Shown: positions 22,789-30,417 of the stretch, one piece after another
Numbering within the stretch: position 1 is the stretch's first letter
How the letters are laid out: every line of letters begins with the position of its first letter
Source of the DNA: DASZHJ01 sp035581425
Lineage (GTDB): Bacteria > Pseudomonadota > Alphaproteobacteria > ATCC43930 > CGMCC-115725
Reading direction: 5' to 3'
Length of the DNA: 39,711 nt
Assembly (NCBI GenBank): GCA_035581425.1
Contig: DATJVP010000133.1
Coordinates: 1-39,711 of the forward strand
Notes under the pieces: model-generated
What the model was told of the DNA's origin: nothing
The model's database searches: none
Seen by the model: only the letters and a program-made list of their open reading frames with translations
Made by a program: the position numbers and the translations under genes

Positions 22789-23435
22789 GCGTTGCCGCCA
22801 AGATATGCGGTCTTTCGACGGCGGCTTCGGTCGATGCGGCGGTTGCCGGCGGCGCGCGCTTTGTGGGCTTCGTCTTCTATCCCGCGAGCCCCCGCAACGT
22901 GACGGCAGAGCAGGCGGCCGCACTCGCCGCGCGAGTTCCCGCGGGTATCACACGCGTCGGTCTTTTCGTCGACGTGCCTGACGCGACGCTCGCGGCGGTG
23001 CTGGGGCGCGCGAGCCTCGACATGCTGCAGTTCCATGGGAAGGAGAGCCCGCGGCGCGTTGCCGAGGTGAAATCCAAATTCGCGAAGCCCGTGATGAAAG
23101 CGATCTCGATCGCCGGTCCCGAGGACCCGGACATGGCGCTCCCCTATCTCGAGGTCGCTGACTGGCTTCTCTTCGACGCGAAGCCGCCGCGCGCGGACCT
23201 GAAGGCGCTTCCCGGCGGCAACGGCCTCGTCTTCGACTGGCAGCTCCTCGGCGGCCGGACCTGGCCCCGCCCCTGGATGCTCTCAGGCGGCCTCACCCCG
23301 GAGAACGTGGCGGAGGCCGCGGCGACCACACACGCGAAGGCGGTCGACGTCTCGTCGGGGGTGGAGCTGCGGCCGGGCGAGAAGGATCTCGCCAAGATCG
23401 GGCGGTTCTTGGAGGTGGTTCGGGGGTTGGTCTAA
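22785..23435 (+). CDS. trpF: phosphoribosylanthranilate isomerase
   Basis: Third step of tryptophan synthesis: Amadori rearrangement of phosphoribosylanthranilate. The 216-residue single-domain enzyme has the catalytic cysteine in AKICG (C8), GFVFYPASPR, VGLFVDVPDA, LQFHGKESP and the catalytic aspartate in VDVSSGVELRPGEKD. The start ATG overlaps the pyrF stop by 4 bases. 102 bases separate it from trpB. It is not fused to trpC, and trpC/trpD/trpE are elsewhere, the usual split in this class. Confidence 0.97.
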   Translation: MSVAAKICGLSTAASVDAAVAGGARFVGFVFYPASPRNVTAEQAAALAARVPAGITRVGLFVDVPDATLAAVLGRASLDMLQFHGKESPRRVAEVKSKFAKPVMKAISIAGPEDPDMALPYLEVADWLLFDAKPPRADLKALPGGNGLVFDWQLLGGRTWPRPWMLSGGLTPENVAEAAATTHAKAVDVSSGVELRPGEKDLAKIGRFLEVVRGLV

Positions 23436-23503
23436 TACCTTCGACCCCCGGGCTCGCATGGCCATTTGAGCCCTCGCGAGTTTAGGGGTAAAACCGCCGT
23501 TCC

Positions 23504-23519
23504 GCCGGCTCCCGCCGGC
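23504..23519 (+). repeat. hairpin in the trpF-trpB gap
   Basis: GCCGGC (23504-23509) and GCCGGC (23514-23519), each self-complementary, can form a 6-bp stem with loop TCCC, 18 bases before the trpB ATG. No T-run follows and there is no Trp-rich leader peptide, so it does not look like an attenuator. Confidence 0.35.
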
Positions 23520-23537
23520 ACAGCACGAGCCTCTGGA

Positions 23538-24749
23538 ATGGCCGTTCCAAACAGCTATCGCACCGGTCCCGACGAGCGCGGGCATTTCGGCATCCATGGC
23601 GGGCGCTTTGTCGCGGAGACGCTGATGCCGCTCATCCTCGCGGTGGAGCGCGCCTACGGCGAGGCGAAGCGCGATCCCGGCTTCCATGCGGAAATCGCCT
23701 ACTACATGGAGCACTACGTCGGGCACCCCTCGCCGCTCTATTTCGCGAAGCGGCTGACGGAGCATTTCGGCGGCGCCAAGATCTATTTTAAGCGCGAGGA
23801 ACTCAACCACACGGGCGCGCACAAGATCAACAACACGCTGGGCCAGATCCTGCTCGCAAAGCGCATGGGGAAGCGCCGGATCATCGCGGAAACCGGCGCG
23901 GGACAGCACGGCGTCGCGACCGCGACCGTCTGCGCGCTCTTCGACCTCCCCTGCGTCGTCTACATGGGCGAGACCGACATCGAGCGGCAGAAGCCCAACG
24001 TCTTCCGTATGAAGCTCCTGGGCGCGGAAGTGCGTTCGGTCAAATCCGGCACGGGCACGCTCAAGGACGCGATGAACGACGCGCTCCGCGACTGGGTCGC
24101 CAACGTCGAGGACACCTTCTACATCATCGGCACCGTCGCAGGCCCGCACCCCTACCCCGCGATGGTCCGCGACTTCCAGAGCGTGATCGGCAACGAGGTG
24201 CGCGAGCAGCTGCAAAAGGCCGAGGGCCGCCTCCCCGATACGCTCGTCGCCTGCATCGGCGGCGGCTCCAATGCGATGGGCCTCTTTCATCCCTTCCTCG
24301 ACGACCCCTCGGTCCGCATGATCGGCGTCGAGGCCGCGGGATATGGGATCGAGACGGGAAAGCACGCGGCTTCGCTCAACGGCGGCAAGCCAGGTGTGCT
24401 CCACGGCAATCGCACCTATTTGCTCCAGACCGACGACGGCCAGATCCTCGATGCGCATTCGATCTCCGCGGGCCTCGACTATCCCGGTATCGGCCCCGAG
24501 CATGCCTGGCTCCACGACGTGAAGCGCGTCGAGTACGTTGCGATCACCGACAAGGAGGCGCTGCAGGCATTCCAGCTCTGCTCGCGCCTCGAAGGCATCA
24601 TTCCCGCGCTCGAGCCTGCCCATGCGCTGGCGCACGTCGCGAAGATCGCGCCCAAGCTGCCGAAGGACCACCTGCTGGTCATGAATCTCTGCGGCCGCGG
24701 CGACAAGGACATCTTCACCGTCGCCGACGCGCTCGGGGTGACGCTGTGA
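23538..24749 (+). CDS. trpB: tryptophan synthase beta chain
   Basis: PLP enzyme that joins indole and serine to make tryptophan, in an alpha2-beta2 complex with TrpA. The 403-residue product has family length. The PLP lysine is K96 in NHTGAHKINNTLGQ; the phosphate loop GGGSNAMG, the QKPNVFRMKLLGAEV region and the C-terminal LCGRGDKD are present. ATG 23538 is preceded by GAGCCTCTGGA and gives the family N-terminus (NSYRTGPDERGHFG); upstream in-frame codons are not family-like. The stop overlaps the trpA start (GTGA). Confidence 0.98.
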   Translation: MAVPNSYRTGPDERGHFGIHGGRFVAETLMPLILAVERAYGEAKRDPGFHAEIAYYMEHYVGHPSPLYFAKRLTEHFGGAKIYFKREELNHTGAHKINNTLGQILLAKRMGKRRIIAETGAGQHGVATATVCALFDLPCVVYMGETDIERQKPNVFRMKLLGAEVRSVKSGTGTLKDAMNDALRDWVANVEDTFYIIGTVAGPHPYPAMVRDFQSVIGNEVREQLQKAEGRLPDTLVACIGGGSNAMGLFHPFLDDPSVRMIGVEAAGYGIETGKHAASLNGGKPGVLHGNRTYLLQTDDGQILDAHSISAGLDYPGIGPEHAWLHDVKRVEYVAITDKEALQAFQLCSRLEGIIPALEPAHALAHVAKIAPKLPKDHLLVMNLCGRGDKDIFTVADALGVTL

Positions 24750-25591
24750 GCGGCCGCATCGCCCGTCGCTTCCAGGCGCTCGCGGCGCAGGGACGCGCAG
24801 GGCTCGTGACCTTCCTGAGCTGCGGCGATCCAGACGCGGAAACCTTCGCAGCAATTCTCGGCGATCTTCCCAAGGCGGGCGCCGATCTCATCGAGATCGG
24901 CGTCCCCTTCTCCGACCCCATGGCCGACGGACCCGCGATCCAGGCAGCGGGACAGCGCGCGCTCAAGGCCGGCATGACGCTGCGCAAAACGCTCGCGATC
25001 GTCCGCGAATTCCGCGTGCGCGATCACGACACGCCGATCGTGCTCATGGGTTACTACAATCCGATCTACCGCTACGGCGGGAGCAAATTCTGCGCCGATG
25101 CGGTGGCGGCCGGCGTCGACGGGCTCATCACCGTCGACCTGCCGCCGGAGGAGGAAGCCGAGCTCTACGATCACGCGCGCGCGGCGGGCCTCGATACCAT
25201 CAGCCTCACCGCACCCACCACGGACGAAGATCGGATGCCGGTCGTTCTCGGCCACGCCCGCGGCTTTGTCTATCACGTCGCGATCGCGGGGATCACCGGC
25301 ACCAAATCGGCGGCGGTATCCAATGTCGCCGGTATGGTCGCGCGGATCCGCAGCCACACGAAACTTCCGGTCGCGGTGGGCTTCGGCATCAAGACTCCGG
25401 AGCAGGCGGCGGAGATCGCGCGCGTCGCCGATGCTGCCGTCGTAGGCTCGGCGCTGGTGAGCCGCGTCGCCTCGATGCTCGACGAGAAGGACCGCGCGCG
25501 CCCGGGGCTCGTCGAGGCCGTGCTCGCTGACGTGGCCGCGCTCGCCAAGGGCGTGCGTGGCGCGCGACCGGCTGCGGCGAAGAGGGCTTGA
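24746..25591 (+). CDS. trpA: tryptophan synthase alpha chain
   Basis: Cleaves indole-3-glycerol phosphate to indole and glyceraldehyde 3-phosphate and channels indole to TrpB. The 281-residue TIM barrel has the catalytic E50 and D61 in LIEIGVPFSDPMADGP, GYYNPIYRYG, VDLPPEEEAEL and the phosphate-binding GFGIKTPEQ. Start is GTG 24746 within the trpB stop. accD begins 4 bases after the stop, so the transcript continues into fatty-acid and folate genes. Confidence 0.98.
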   Translation: MSGRIARRFQALAAQGRAGLVTFLSCGDPDAETFAAILGDLPKAGADLIEIGVPFSDPMADGPAIQAAGQRALKAGMTLRKTLAIVREFRVRDHDTPIVLMGYYNPIYRYGGSKFCADAVAAGVDGLITVDLPPEEEAELYDHARAAGLDTISLTAPTTDEDRMPVVLGHARGFVYHVAIAGITGTKSAAVSNVAGMVARIRSHTKLPVAVGFGIKTPEQAAEIARVADAAVVGSALVSRVASMLDEKDRARPGLVEAVLADVAALAKGVRGARPAAAKRA

Positions 25592-25595
25592 GCGC

Positions 25596-26501
25596 ATGAA
25601 CTGGCTCACCAACTTCGTCCTGCCGAAGATCCGCGCGGTCGTCGCGAAGAAAGAGGTGCCGGACAATCTCTGGCTCAAATGCCCGAACTGCGAGCAGATG
25701 CTGTTCCATCGCGACCTCGAGGCGAGCCTTTTCGTCTGCCGCAATTGCGGTCACCATCTCCGCGTCGCCGCGAAGAAGCGGTTGGAGATGATCTTCGACG
25801 GCGGCGAGTACACGCGGGTGGAGCTGCCGAAAACGCCCATCGATCCCCTGCGCTTCCGCGATCAAAAGCGCTACACCGACCGCCTCAAGGACGCGCAGGC
25901 GAAGAACGGCGGCGGTGACGCCTTGGTGGTGGCGCATGGAAAGATCGGCGGCGTCAGTGCCGTCGCCGCGGTCTTCGACTTCGAGTTCATGGGCGGCTCG
26001 ATGGGAATCGCCGTTGGCGAAGGGCTCCTCGCAGCCGCGCGGCTCGCGGTGCTGCAGGAGGCGCCGCTCATCGTCGTGCCGGCCTCGGGCGGTGCGCGCA
26101 TGCAGGAGGGCATTCTCTCGCTGATGCAGCTTCCGCGCACCACGCTCGCCGTCGAGGAGGTGAAGGCGGCGGGACTTCCCTACATCGTGCTCCTGACCGA
26201 TCCCACGACCGGCGGCGTCTCCGCCTCCTTCGCGATGCTCGGGGACGTGACGCTGGCGGAGCCCGGCGCCGTCGTAGGCTTCGCAGGCGCCCGCGTCATC
26301 GAGGAGACGATCCGCGAGAAGCTGCCGGAGGGATTCCAGCGCGCGGAATATCTGCTGGAGCACGGCATGGTCGACATGGTCGTCGAGCGCCGCGACCTCC
26401 GCGAGACGCTTGTGCGGCTTATCGATCTCCTCTGCAATCGCGCGCCGCCGCCGCCGGTAGTGCCGCTGCTGCCCCGCTCCTCCGGAGGAGCCGCCGCCTG
26501 A
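25596..26501 (+). CDS. accD: acetyl-CoA carboxylase carboxyltransferase subunit beta
   Basis: With AccA it transfers CO2 from carboxybiotin to acetyl-CoA, giving malonyl-CoA for fatty acids. The 301-residue product starts with the zinc ribbon C29-x2-C32 ... C48-x2-C51 (KCPNC, CRNCG) and then the carboxyltransferase core with GGSMGIAVGEGL, PASGGARMQEGILSLMQ and TDPTTGGVSASFAMLGD. The C-terminus is Pro-rich. ATG 25596 follows GAGGGCTTGAG closely. A GGAGGAG ribosome site at 26484-26490, within the last codons, serves folC, whose start overlaps the accD stop. Confidence 0.98.
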   Translation: MNWLTNFVLPKIRAVVAKKEVPDNLWLKCPNCEQMLFHRDLEASLFVCRNCGHHLRVAAKKRLEMIFDGGEYTRVELPKTPIDPLRFRDQKRYTDRLKDAQAKNGGGDALVVAHGKIGGVSAVAAVFDFEFMGGSMGIAVGEGLLAAARLAVLQEAPLIVVPASGGARMQEGILSLMQLPRTTLAVEEVKAAGLPYIVLLTDPTTGGVSASFAMLGDVTLAEPGAVVGFAGARVIEETIREKLPEGFQRAEYLLEHGMVDMVVERRDLRETLVRLIDLLCNRAPPPPVVPLLPRSSGGAAA

Positions 26502-27775
26502 GCAGCGACCGGATTCTGGAGCGCCTCGGGAAGCTCCATCCGAAGCTCATCGACCTTTCGCTCGACCGCATCGAGCGCATCCTCGCGGTGCTCGGTCATC
26601 CCGAGCGCAAGCTGCCGCCGGTCTTCCACGTCGCCGGCACCAACGGCAAGGGCTCGACGGTCGCGACGCTCCGCGCTTGCCTCGAGGCCGCGGGATATCG
26701 TGTGCACGTCTACACGTCGCCGCATCTCGTGTGCTTCAACGAGCGTATCCGGCTCGCGGGAAGGCTTATCGAGGAGACGGCGCTTTCGGCGATCCTCGAG
26801 GAGTGCGAGCGCGCGAACGAGGGAGCACCCATCACCTTCTTCGAGATCACGACCGCTGCGGCCTTCCTCGCTTTCTCGCGCACCCCCGCAGATGCGACGC
26901 TCTTGGAGGTCGGGCTGGGGGGCCGCGTCGACACCACCAACGTCGTCGAGCGCCCTGCGGCGACCGCAATCACGCCGATCTCGCTCGACCATCAGCGCTT
27001 TCTCGGCGACACCATCGCGGCGATCGCCTTCGAGAAGGCGGGCATCCTCAAGCGTGGGGTGCGCGCGGTCGTGGCGCCGCAGCCGCCGGAAGCGGCGGGG
27101 GTGATCGAAGCCCATGCGCGCGAGGTGGGAGCGCCGCTCTATCGTCATGGGATCGAATGGAAGGCCGAGCCCACAGCATCGGGCATGCGCTACGAGGGCA
27201 CGCGCTGGCGGCTCGATCTGCCGCGGCCATCGCTGCTGGGACGGCACCAGATCGACAATAGCGGCGCGGCGATCGCAGCGCTCGAGGGCGCGGAGAGCTT
27301 CCGCTTCGAGCCCGCTGCGATTGCGCAAGGCATCGGCCGCATCGAGTGGCCAGCACGGCTGCAGCGGCTTACGCGCGGGCCGTTGATTGCGATGCTCCCG
27401 CGCAGCAGCGAGCTCTGGCTCGATGGCGGTCACAACCGTGGCGGCGGCGAAGCCATTGCCGCCCACGCCGCGACCTGGGGCGAGCGGCCCCTCGACCTCG
27501 TCTTCGGCATGCTCAACACCCACGACGCCAAAGGCTTTCTCGCGCCTTTCGCGAGCCTGGCAAGGAGTCTCGGCGCCGTCGCGATTCCCGGCGAGGCGAA
27601 CAGCCTCAGTGCCGAGGACTCCGCCGCCGCGGCCCGCGCCGTTGGTCTCGAGGCCAGTGCCTTTCCGGAGGTCGCCGCGGCCGTCGCTGCCGCCGGCGCG
27701 CGGCCGGGACCCGGCCGCATCCTCATCTGCGGCTCCCTCTACCTCGCCGGGACGGTGTTGCGCGAGAACGGTTGA
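26498..27775 (+). CDS. folC: bifunctional folylpolyglutamate synthase/dihydrofolate synthase
   Basis: Makes dihydrofolate from dihydropteroate and glutamate and adds further glutamates to folates. The 425-residue Mur-ligase-like enzyme has SSDRILERLGKLHPKLIDLS at residues 2-21, the P-loop GTNGKGST (47-54), TSPHLVCFNERIRL, VGLGGRVDTTNVV and LDGGHNRGG. The first ATG/GTG codon (GTG 26588) would drop 30 conserved residues including the LHPKLIDLSLDRIE motif. In-frame CTG 26498 lies 7 bases after GGAGGAG and overlaps the accD stop as CTGA, so it is taken as the start. Last gene of the pyrF-trp-accD unit. Confidence 0.93.
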   Translation: MSSDRILERLGKLHPKLIDLSLDRIERILAVLGHPERKLPPVFHVAGTNGKGSTVATLRACLEAAGYRVHVYTSPHLVCFNERIRLAGRLIEETALSAILEECERANEGAPITFFEITTAAAFLAFSRTPADATLLEVGLGGRVDTTNVVERPAATAITPISLDHQRFLGDTIAAIAFEKAGILKRGVRAVVAPQPPEAAGVIEAHAREVGAPLYRHGIEWKAEPTASGMRYEGTRWRLDLPRPSLLGRHQIDNSGAAIAALEGAESFRFEPAAIAQGIGRIEWPARLQRLTRGPLIAMLPRSSELWLDGGHNRGGGEAIAAHAATWGERPLDLVFGMLNTHDAKGFLAPFASLARSLGAVAIPGEANSLSAEDSAAAARAVGLEASAFPEVAAAVAAAGARPGPGRILICGSLYLAGTVLRENG

Positions 27776-27847
27776 TCAACCGTCCCAAGCCTGTCACGCT
27801 TCGCTGAAACGCTGGCATCGAGGCACGGCGAAGGCGGGAGGGAGGCC

Positions 27848-28105
27848 ATGTTCGAGATTCAAAATCTGATCGCTCTGCTCGTGATCGGACTGATTGCGGG
27901 CTGGCTTGCAGGCAAGATCGTGCAGGGCAGCGGGTTCGGCCTCGTCGTGAACATTGTCGTCGGCATCATCGGAGCCGTGATCGGCAGCTACCTGCTCTCA
28001 GCGCTCGGCGTTCACATCGGCACCGGCATCATCAGCGCGATCATCGGCGCCACCATCGGCGCGGTGATCCTGCTCGTGGTCGTCAATCTCGTCCAACGAA
28101 GGTGA
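27848..28105 (+). CDS. GlsB/YeaQ/YmgE family stress-response membrane protein
   Basis: An 85-residue, almost wholly hydrophobic protein with three membrane helices (about 5-20, 30-52 and 58-80) rich in glycine, the transglycosylase-associated/GlsB pattern LIAGWLAGKIVQGSGFG and VGIIGAVIGSYLL. Linked to general stress in several bacteria; exact role unknown. The ATG at 27848 has GGGAGG at 5-10 bases upstream. 72 bases separate it from folC with no clear terminator, and it is convergent with the GlcG-like gene (12-base gap). First gene of the second accessory insert. Confidence 0.92.
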   Translation: MFEIQNLIALLVIGLIAGWLAGKIVQGSGFGLVVNIVVGIIGAVIGSYLLSALGVHIGTGIISAIIGATIGAVILLVVVNLVQRR

Positions 28106-28117
28106 CCCGCGGCGGGC

Positions 28118-28609
28118 TCATTTGAGCTCCTCCGCGACCTTGTCGATACCGCCCTGGGCGCAGAGATCGTCCTTGCCGGGCGAGCCCGAGACGCCGACCG
28201 CGCCAATGATCTCGTCTCCGGAGTGAATCGGCAGGCCGCCGCCGAGCGCAATGACACCCGGAAGCGTCGCCTGCGCTTGGCGCGTCGGCTCAGTCTGCGC
28301 GGCCTTCGCGAAATCCTTAGAGGGCATGTTGAAGTTCCGGGCGGTGTAGGCCTTGCGATAGCTGTTCTCGACGGTGAACAGGTTGGCGCCATCGTCGCGG
28401 AGCTGCACGCGGATCTGGGCCGCGCGGTCGAGCACTGTGATCGAGACGTGCCAGCCGTTCTGACGGCAGGTCGCGAGCGCGCCCTCCGCGATCGCCGTTG
28501 CTAGATCGAGCGACAATGTCTTCTCGCTCACTACCCCCGCCGCATGCGTCGGCGCCGCCATCGGAGCCGCGAGCGCGAGGATGCAGACGCCTCTAGCAAT
28601 TGCCCGCAT
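28118..28609 (-). CDS. secreted GlcG/HbpS-like heme-binding-fold protein
   Basis: A 163-residue periplasmic or secreted protein of the GlcG/HbpS (DUF336) family; relatives bind heme or cobalamin or sit beside glycolate or dehydrogenase genes. The N-terminus is a signal peptide (MRAIARGVCILALAAPMA, cut likely after THA). The mature domain has LSLDLATAIAEGALATCRQN, the SYRKAYTARNF motif and GGLPIHSGDEIIGAVGVSG, the family core, ending at DDLCAQGGIDKVAEEL. ATG 28609 is chosen because AGGAGGG lies 5 bases upstream; the ATG at 28624 overlaps that site. Divergent from the MFS gene. Ligand unknown. Confidence 0.9.
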   Translation of the reverse strand: MRAIARGVCILALAAPMAAPTHAAGVVSEKTLSLDLATAIAEGALATCRQNGWHVSITVLDRAAQIRVQLRDDGANLFTVENSYRKAYTARNFNMPSKDFAKAAQTEPTRQAQATLPGVIALGGGLPIHSGDEIIGAVGVSGSPGKDDLCAQGGIDKVAEELK

Positions 28610-28626
28610 GGCCACCCTCCTCATTG

Positions 28627-28680
28627 AGCCGAATACCGTGAGCTTAGCCGGTTTTGCATGGCTGGTCGGTCAATTCGGCT
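28627..28680. repeat. inverted repeat between divergent GlcG-like and MFS genes
   Basis: AGCCGAAT (28627-28634) and ATTCGGCT (28673-28680) are perfect 8-base inverted repeats with a 38-base spacer, in the 119-base gap between the two start codons. They could be half-sites of one regulator controlling both genes; no regulator is nearby. No convincing -35/-10 pair was found. Confidence 0.4.
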
Positions 28681-28728
28681 TGATCGCCGCGCCTGCGGGC
28701 ACGTCACTTTCGCGCTACTCTGGGTCCG

Positions 28729-29949
28729 ATGAGTCCCCCGGATTCGCTACTGCGCCAACGCGCCTTTCTCCTGTTCTGGTGCGCGAGGGTGGCCGCCACG
28801 CTCGCGAGCCAGATGCTCGCGGTTGCGATCGGATGGCAGCTCTACGACCTCACCGGCAGCGCCCTCAACCTCGGCCTCGTAGGCCTCGTGCAGTTCGTGC
28901 CGGTGGTGCCGCTCTCGCTCTTCGTGGGCCATGTGGCCGACCGCTACGACCGCCGTCTGGTGGTGCGGAGCTGCCAGATTGTGGAGTGCCTCAGCGTCGC
29001 GTGTCTGGCACTCGCGAGCGGCAGCGGCTGGCTCGACGTCGGCACGATCTTCACAGCGGTCTTCGTCGTCGCGACCGCGCGCACCTTCGAGCTTCCGACC
29101 ATGCATGCGATGGTCCCGAACCTGGTGTCGCAGCCGCTCTTCGCGCGCGCCGTCGCGGGCTCGACCACCGCGAACCAACTAGCGGTCATCGCGGGCCCGG
29201 CCCTGGGCGGCGTCCTCTACACTGCCGGTCCCACCATGGTCTACACGATCTGCGCAGGGTGCTTCCTGCTCGCGAGCGCGCTCGTGACGCTCATTCCGCG
29301 CCAGCCAATGCCGGCGGAGCGAAGCGCGCCGCGGCTCGACTCGCTCCTCGCAGGCATCGCCTTCATCCGCGAGCGTCCGATGCTCCGCGGCGTCATCCTG
29401 CTCGACCTCTTCGCGGTGATCCTCGGCGGCGCCACCGCGCTCCTCCCGGTCTACGCCCGCGATATCCTGCAGACGGGGCCTTGGGGCTTGGGCGTGCTGC
29501 GGCTTGCGCCGGCGGCAGGCGCGCTCCTCACCTCGCTGGTGCTGACGCGCTACCCGCTCCATCGCAAGGTCGGACCGATCCTCTTCGTCGCGGTCACTAC
29601 CTTCGGCCTCGCCACCATGGGCTTCGCGGTCTCGACCACGCTCCTCGTCGCGGTCGCGACGCTGATGGCGCTCGGCGCCGCCGATTCCGTGAGCGTCGTG
29701 ATCCGCTTCGCCCTCGTCCAGATCGAGACACCCGACGCGCTCCGCGGCCGCGTCAGCGCCGTCAACTACGCATTCGTCGGCGCCTCCAACACGCTCGGGG
29801 ACTTTCGCGCGGGGCTCATGGGTAACTGGCTCGGCGCGCCCGCGGCGGTGCTCATCGGCGGCCTCGGCACCGTGCTCACCGCTCTCCTCTGCATGCGCCT
29901 CTTCCCATCGCTGCTGCGAGTCGAGAGCCTCGGGCCGAGGACGAGGTGA
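28729..29949 (+). CDS. MFS transporter, EntS/transmembrane secretion effector type
   Basis: A 406-residue major facilitator with about 12 membrane helices. The loop 2-3 motif is GHVADRYDRRLVV (about residues 66-78), and the FELPTMHAMVPNLVSQPLF segment and GPALGGVLYTAGP are typical of the MFS_3/EntS branch, which exports siderophores and other small molecules. A second helix-linker motif DALRGRVSAVNYAF is near the C-terminus. The substrate is unknown; no siderophore genes are adjacent. The ATG at 28729 is the first in frame. The selenoprotein gene starts 52 bases downstream on the same strand and may be co-transcribed. Confidence 0.92.
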   Translation: MSPPDSLLRQRAFLLFWCARVAATLASQMLAVAIGWQLYDLTGSALNLGLVGLVQFVPVVPLSLFVGHVADRYDRRLVVRSCQIVECLSVACLALASGSGWLDVGTIFTAVFVVATARTFELPTMHAMVPNLVSQPLFARAVAGSTTANQLAVIAGPALGGVLYTAGPTMVYTICAGCFLLASALVTLIPRQPMPAERSAPRLDSLLAGIAFIRERPMLRGVILLDLFAVILGGATALLPVYARDILQTGPWGLGVLRLAPAAGALLTSLVLTRYPLHRKVGPILFVAVTTFGLATMGFAVSTTLLVAVATLMALGAADSVSVVIRFALVQIETPDALRGRVSAVNYAFVGASNTLGDFRAGLMGNWLGAPAAVLIGGLGTVLTALLCMRLFPSLLRVESLGPRTR

Positions 29950-30001
29950 CGCCGCGCGAATATCTTGCTAGGCTGATGTCCTCTTACCACCCGAGGGTGC
30001 G

Positions 30002-30223
30002 ATGAAAGTCCGGATCGAATACTGCGGCGCTTGAAACTACGAGCCTCGGGCTCTCCGTGCGAGAGCGAGATTCCAAGAGCTGGCCAATGCGGACGTAGAG
30101 CTTGTCCGGTCGAGCGGCGGCGTCTTCGAGATCACCATTGACGGACTTCTGCTATTCTCAAAGAAAAGGCTCGGCCGGTTCCCAGAGGATAAAGAGATCG
30201 ACGCGCTCGGCCGGCGCACTTGA
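30002..30223 (+). CDS. selW: SelW-like (Rdx family) selenoprotein with in-frame UGA
   Basis: A 73-residue thioredoxin-like redox protein of the SelW/SelT/SelH (Rdx) family, read through an in-frame TGA at 30032-30034 as selenocysteine. Residues 1-10 are MKVRIEYCGA, then Sec11, then NYEPRALRARARFQELANA; this is the family CxxU redox motif (C8, U11) after the first strand. Later VELVRSSGGVFEITIDG, LLLFSKKRLGRFPEDKEI match the family to its end at TGA 30221. GAGGG lies 4 bases before the ATG. A hairpin sits 15 bases after the UGA (see the SECIS entry). Read as stop, the gene would encode only 10 residues. Alternatives: a pseudogene or a sequencing error for the Cys codon TGC. Confidence 0.85.
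30050..30066 (+). promoter_or_regulatory. candidate bacterial SECIS element of selW
   Basis: GCTCTC (30050-30055) and GAGAGC (30061-30066) form a perfect 6-bp stem around the loop CGTGC, extended by CTC/GAG (45-47 with 67-69) past a GG bulge. The loop has G followed by U in second and third position, and that G lies 23 bases after the UGA. Bacterial SECIS elements are hairpins just downstream of the Sec codon with a G in the first two loop positions, recognised by SelB. Confidence 0.65.
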
Positions 30224-30320
30224 GCCGGCCGCGCTTCCGCTATTTCGGCCGCGGCACGGCAGTGGGCCCACACCTACCAAGGGTTGCCGGAACGGCTGCG
30301 GAGATGCAGAATTGATCCGA

Positions 30321-30350
30321 GGCCCGCGGCTCGATGAGCCGCCCGCGGCC
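30321..30350 (+). terminator. GC-rich hairpin after selW
   Basis: GCGGCTC (30326-30332) and GAGCCGC (30336-30342) form a 7-bp stem around GAT, and GGCC (30321-30324) can pair with GGCC (30347-30350) outside. It lies in the 194-base gap between selW and the nuclease-like gene. No T-run follows. The rest of this gap has no gene I can support. Confidence 0.35.
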
Positions 30351-30417
30351 CGAAGATTGAACGCCTCGACGGCCTCGCGCCGATCGAGCCAGGCAAGCGG
30401 AAATCGGAGGGACCGTC

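Noticed and set aside
23436..23537. Trp attenuator before trpB
   Set aside because: The hairpin lacks a T-run and no short leader peptide with tandem Trp codons is present.
23283..24854. 523-codon minus-strand frame opposite trpF/trpB
   Set aside because: Fully overlaps trpB and has no family motif or ribosome site.
30224..30417. Possible tRNA-Sec (selC) next to the selenoprotein gene
   Set aside because: Hairpins are present, but there is no TCA anticodon arm, T-loop motif or 8/9-bp acceptor/T-stem arrangement.
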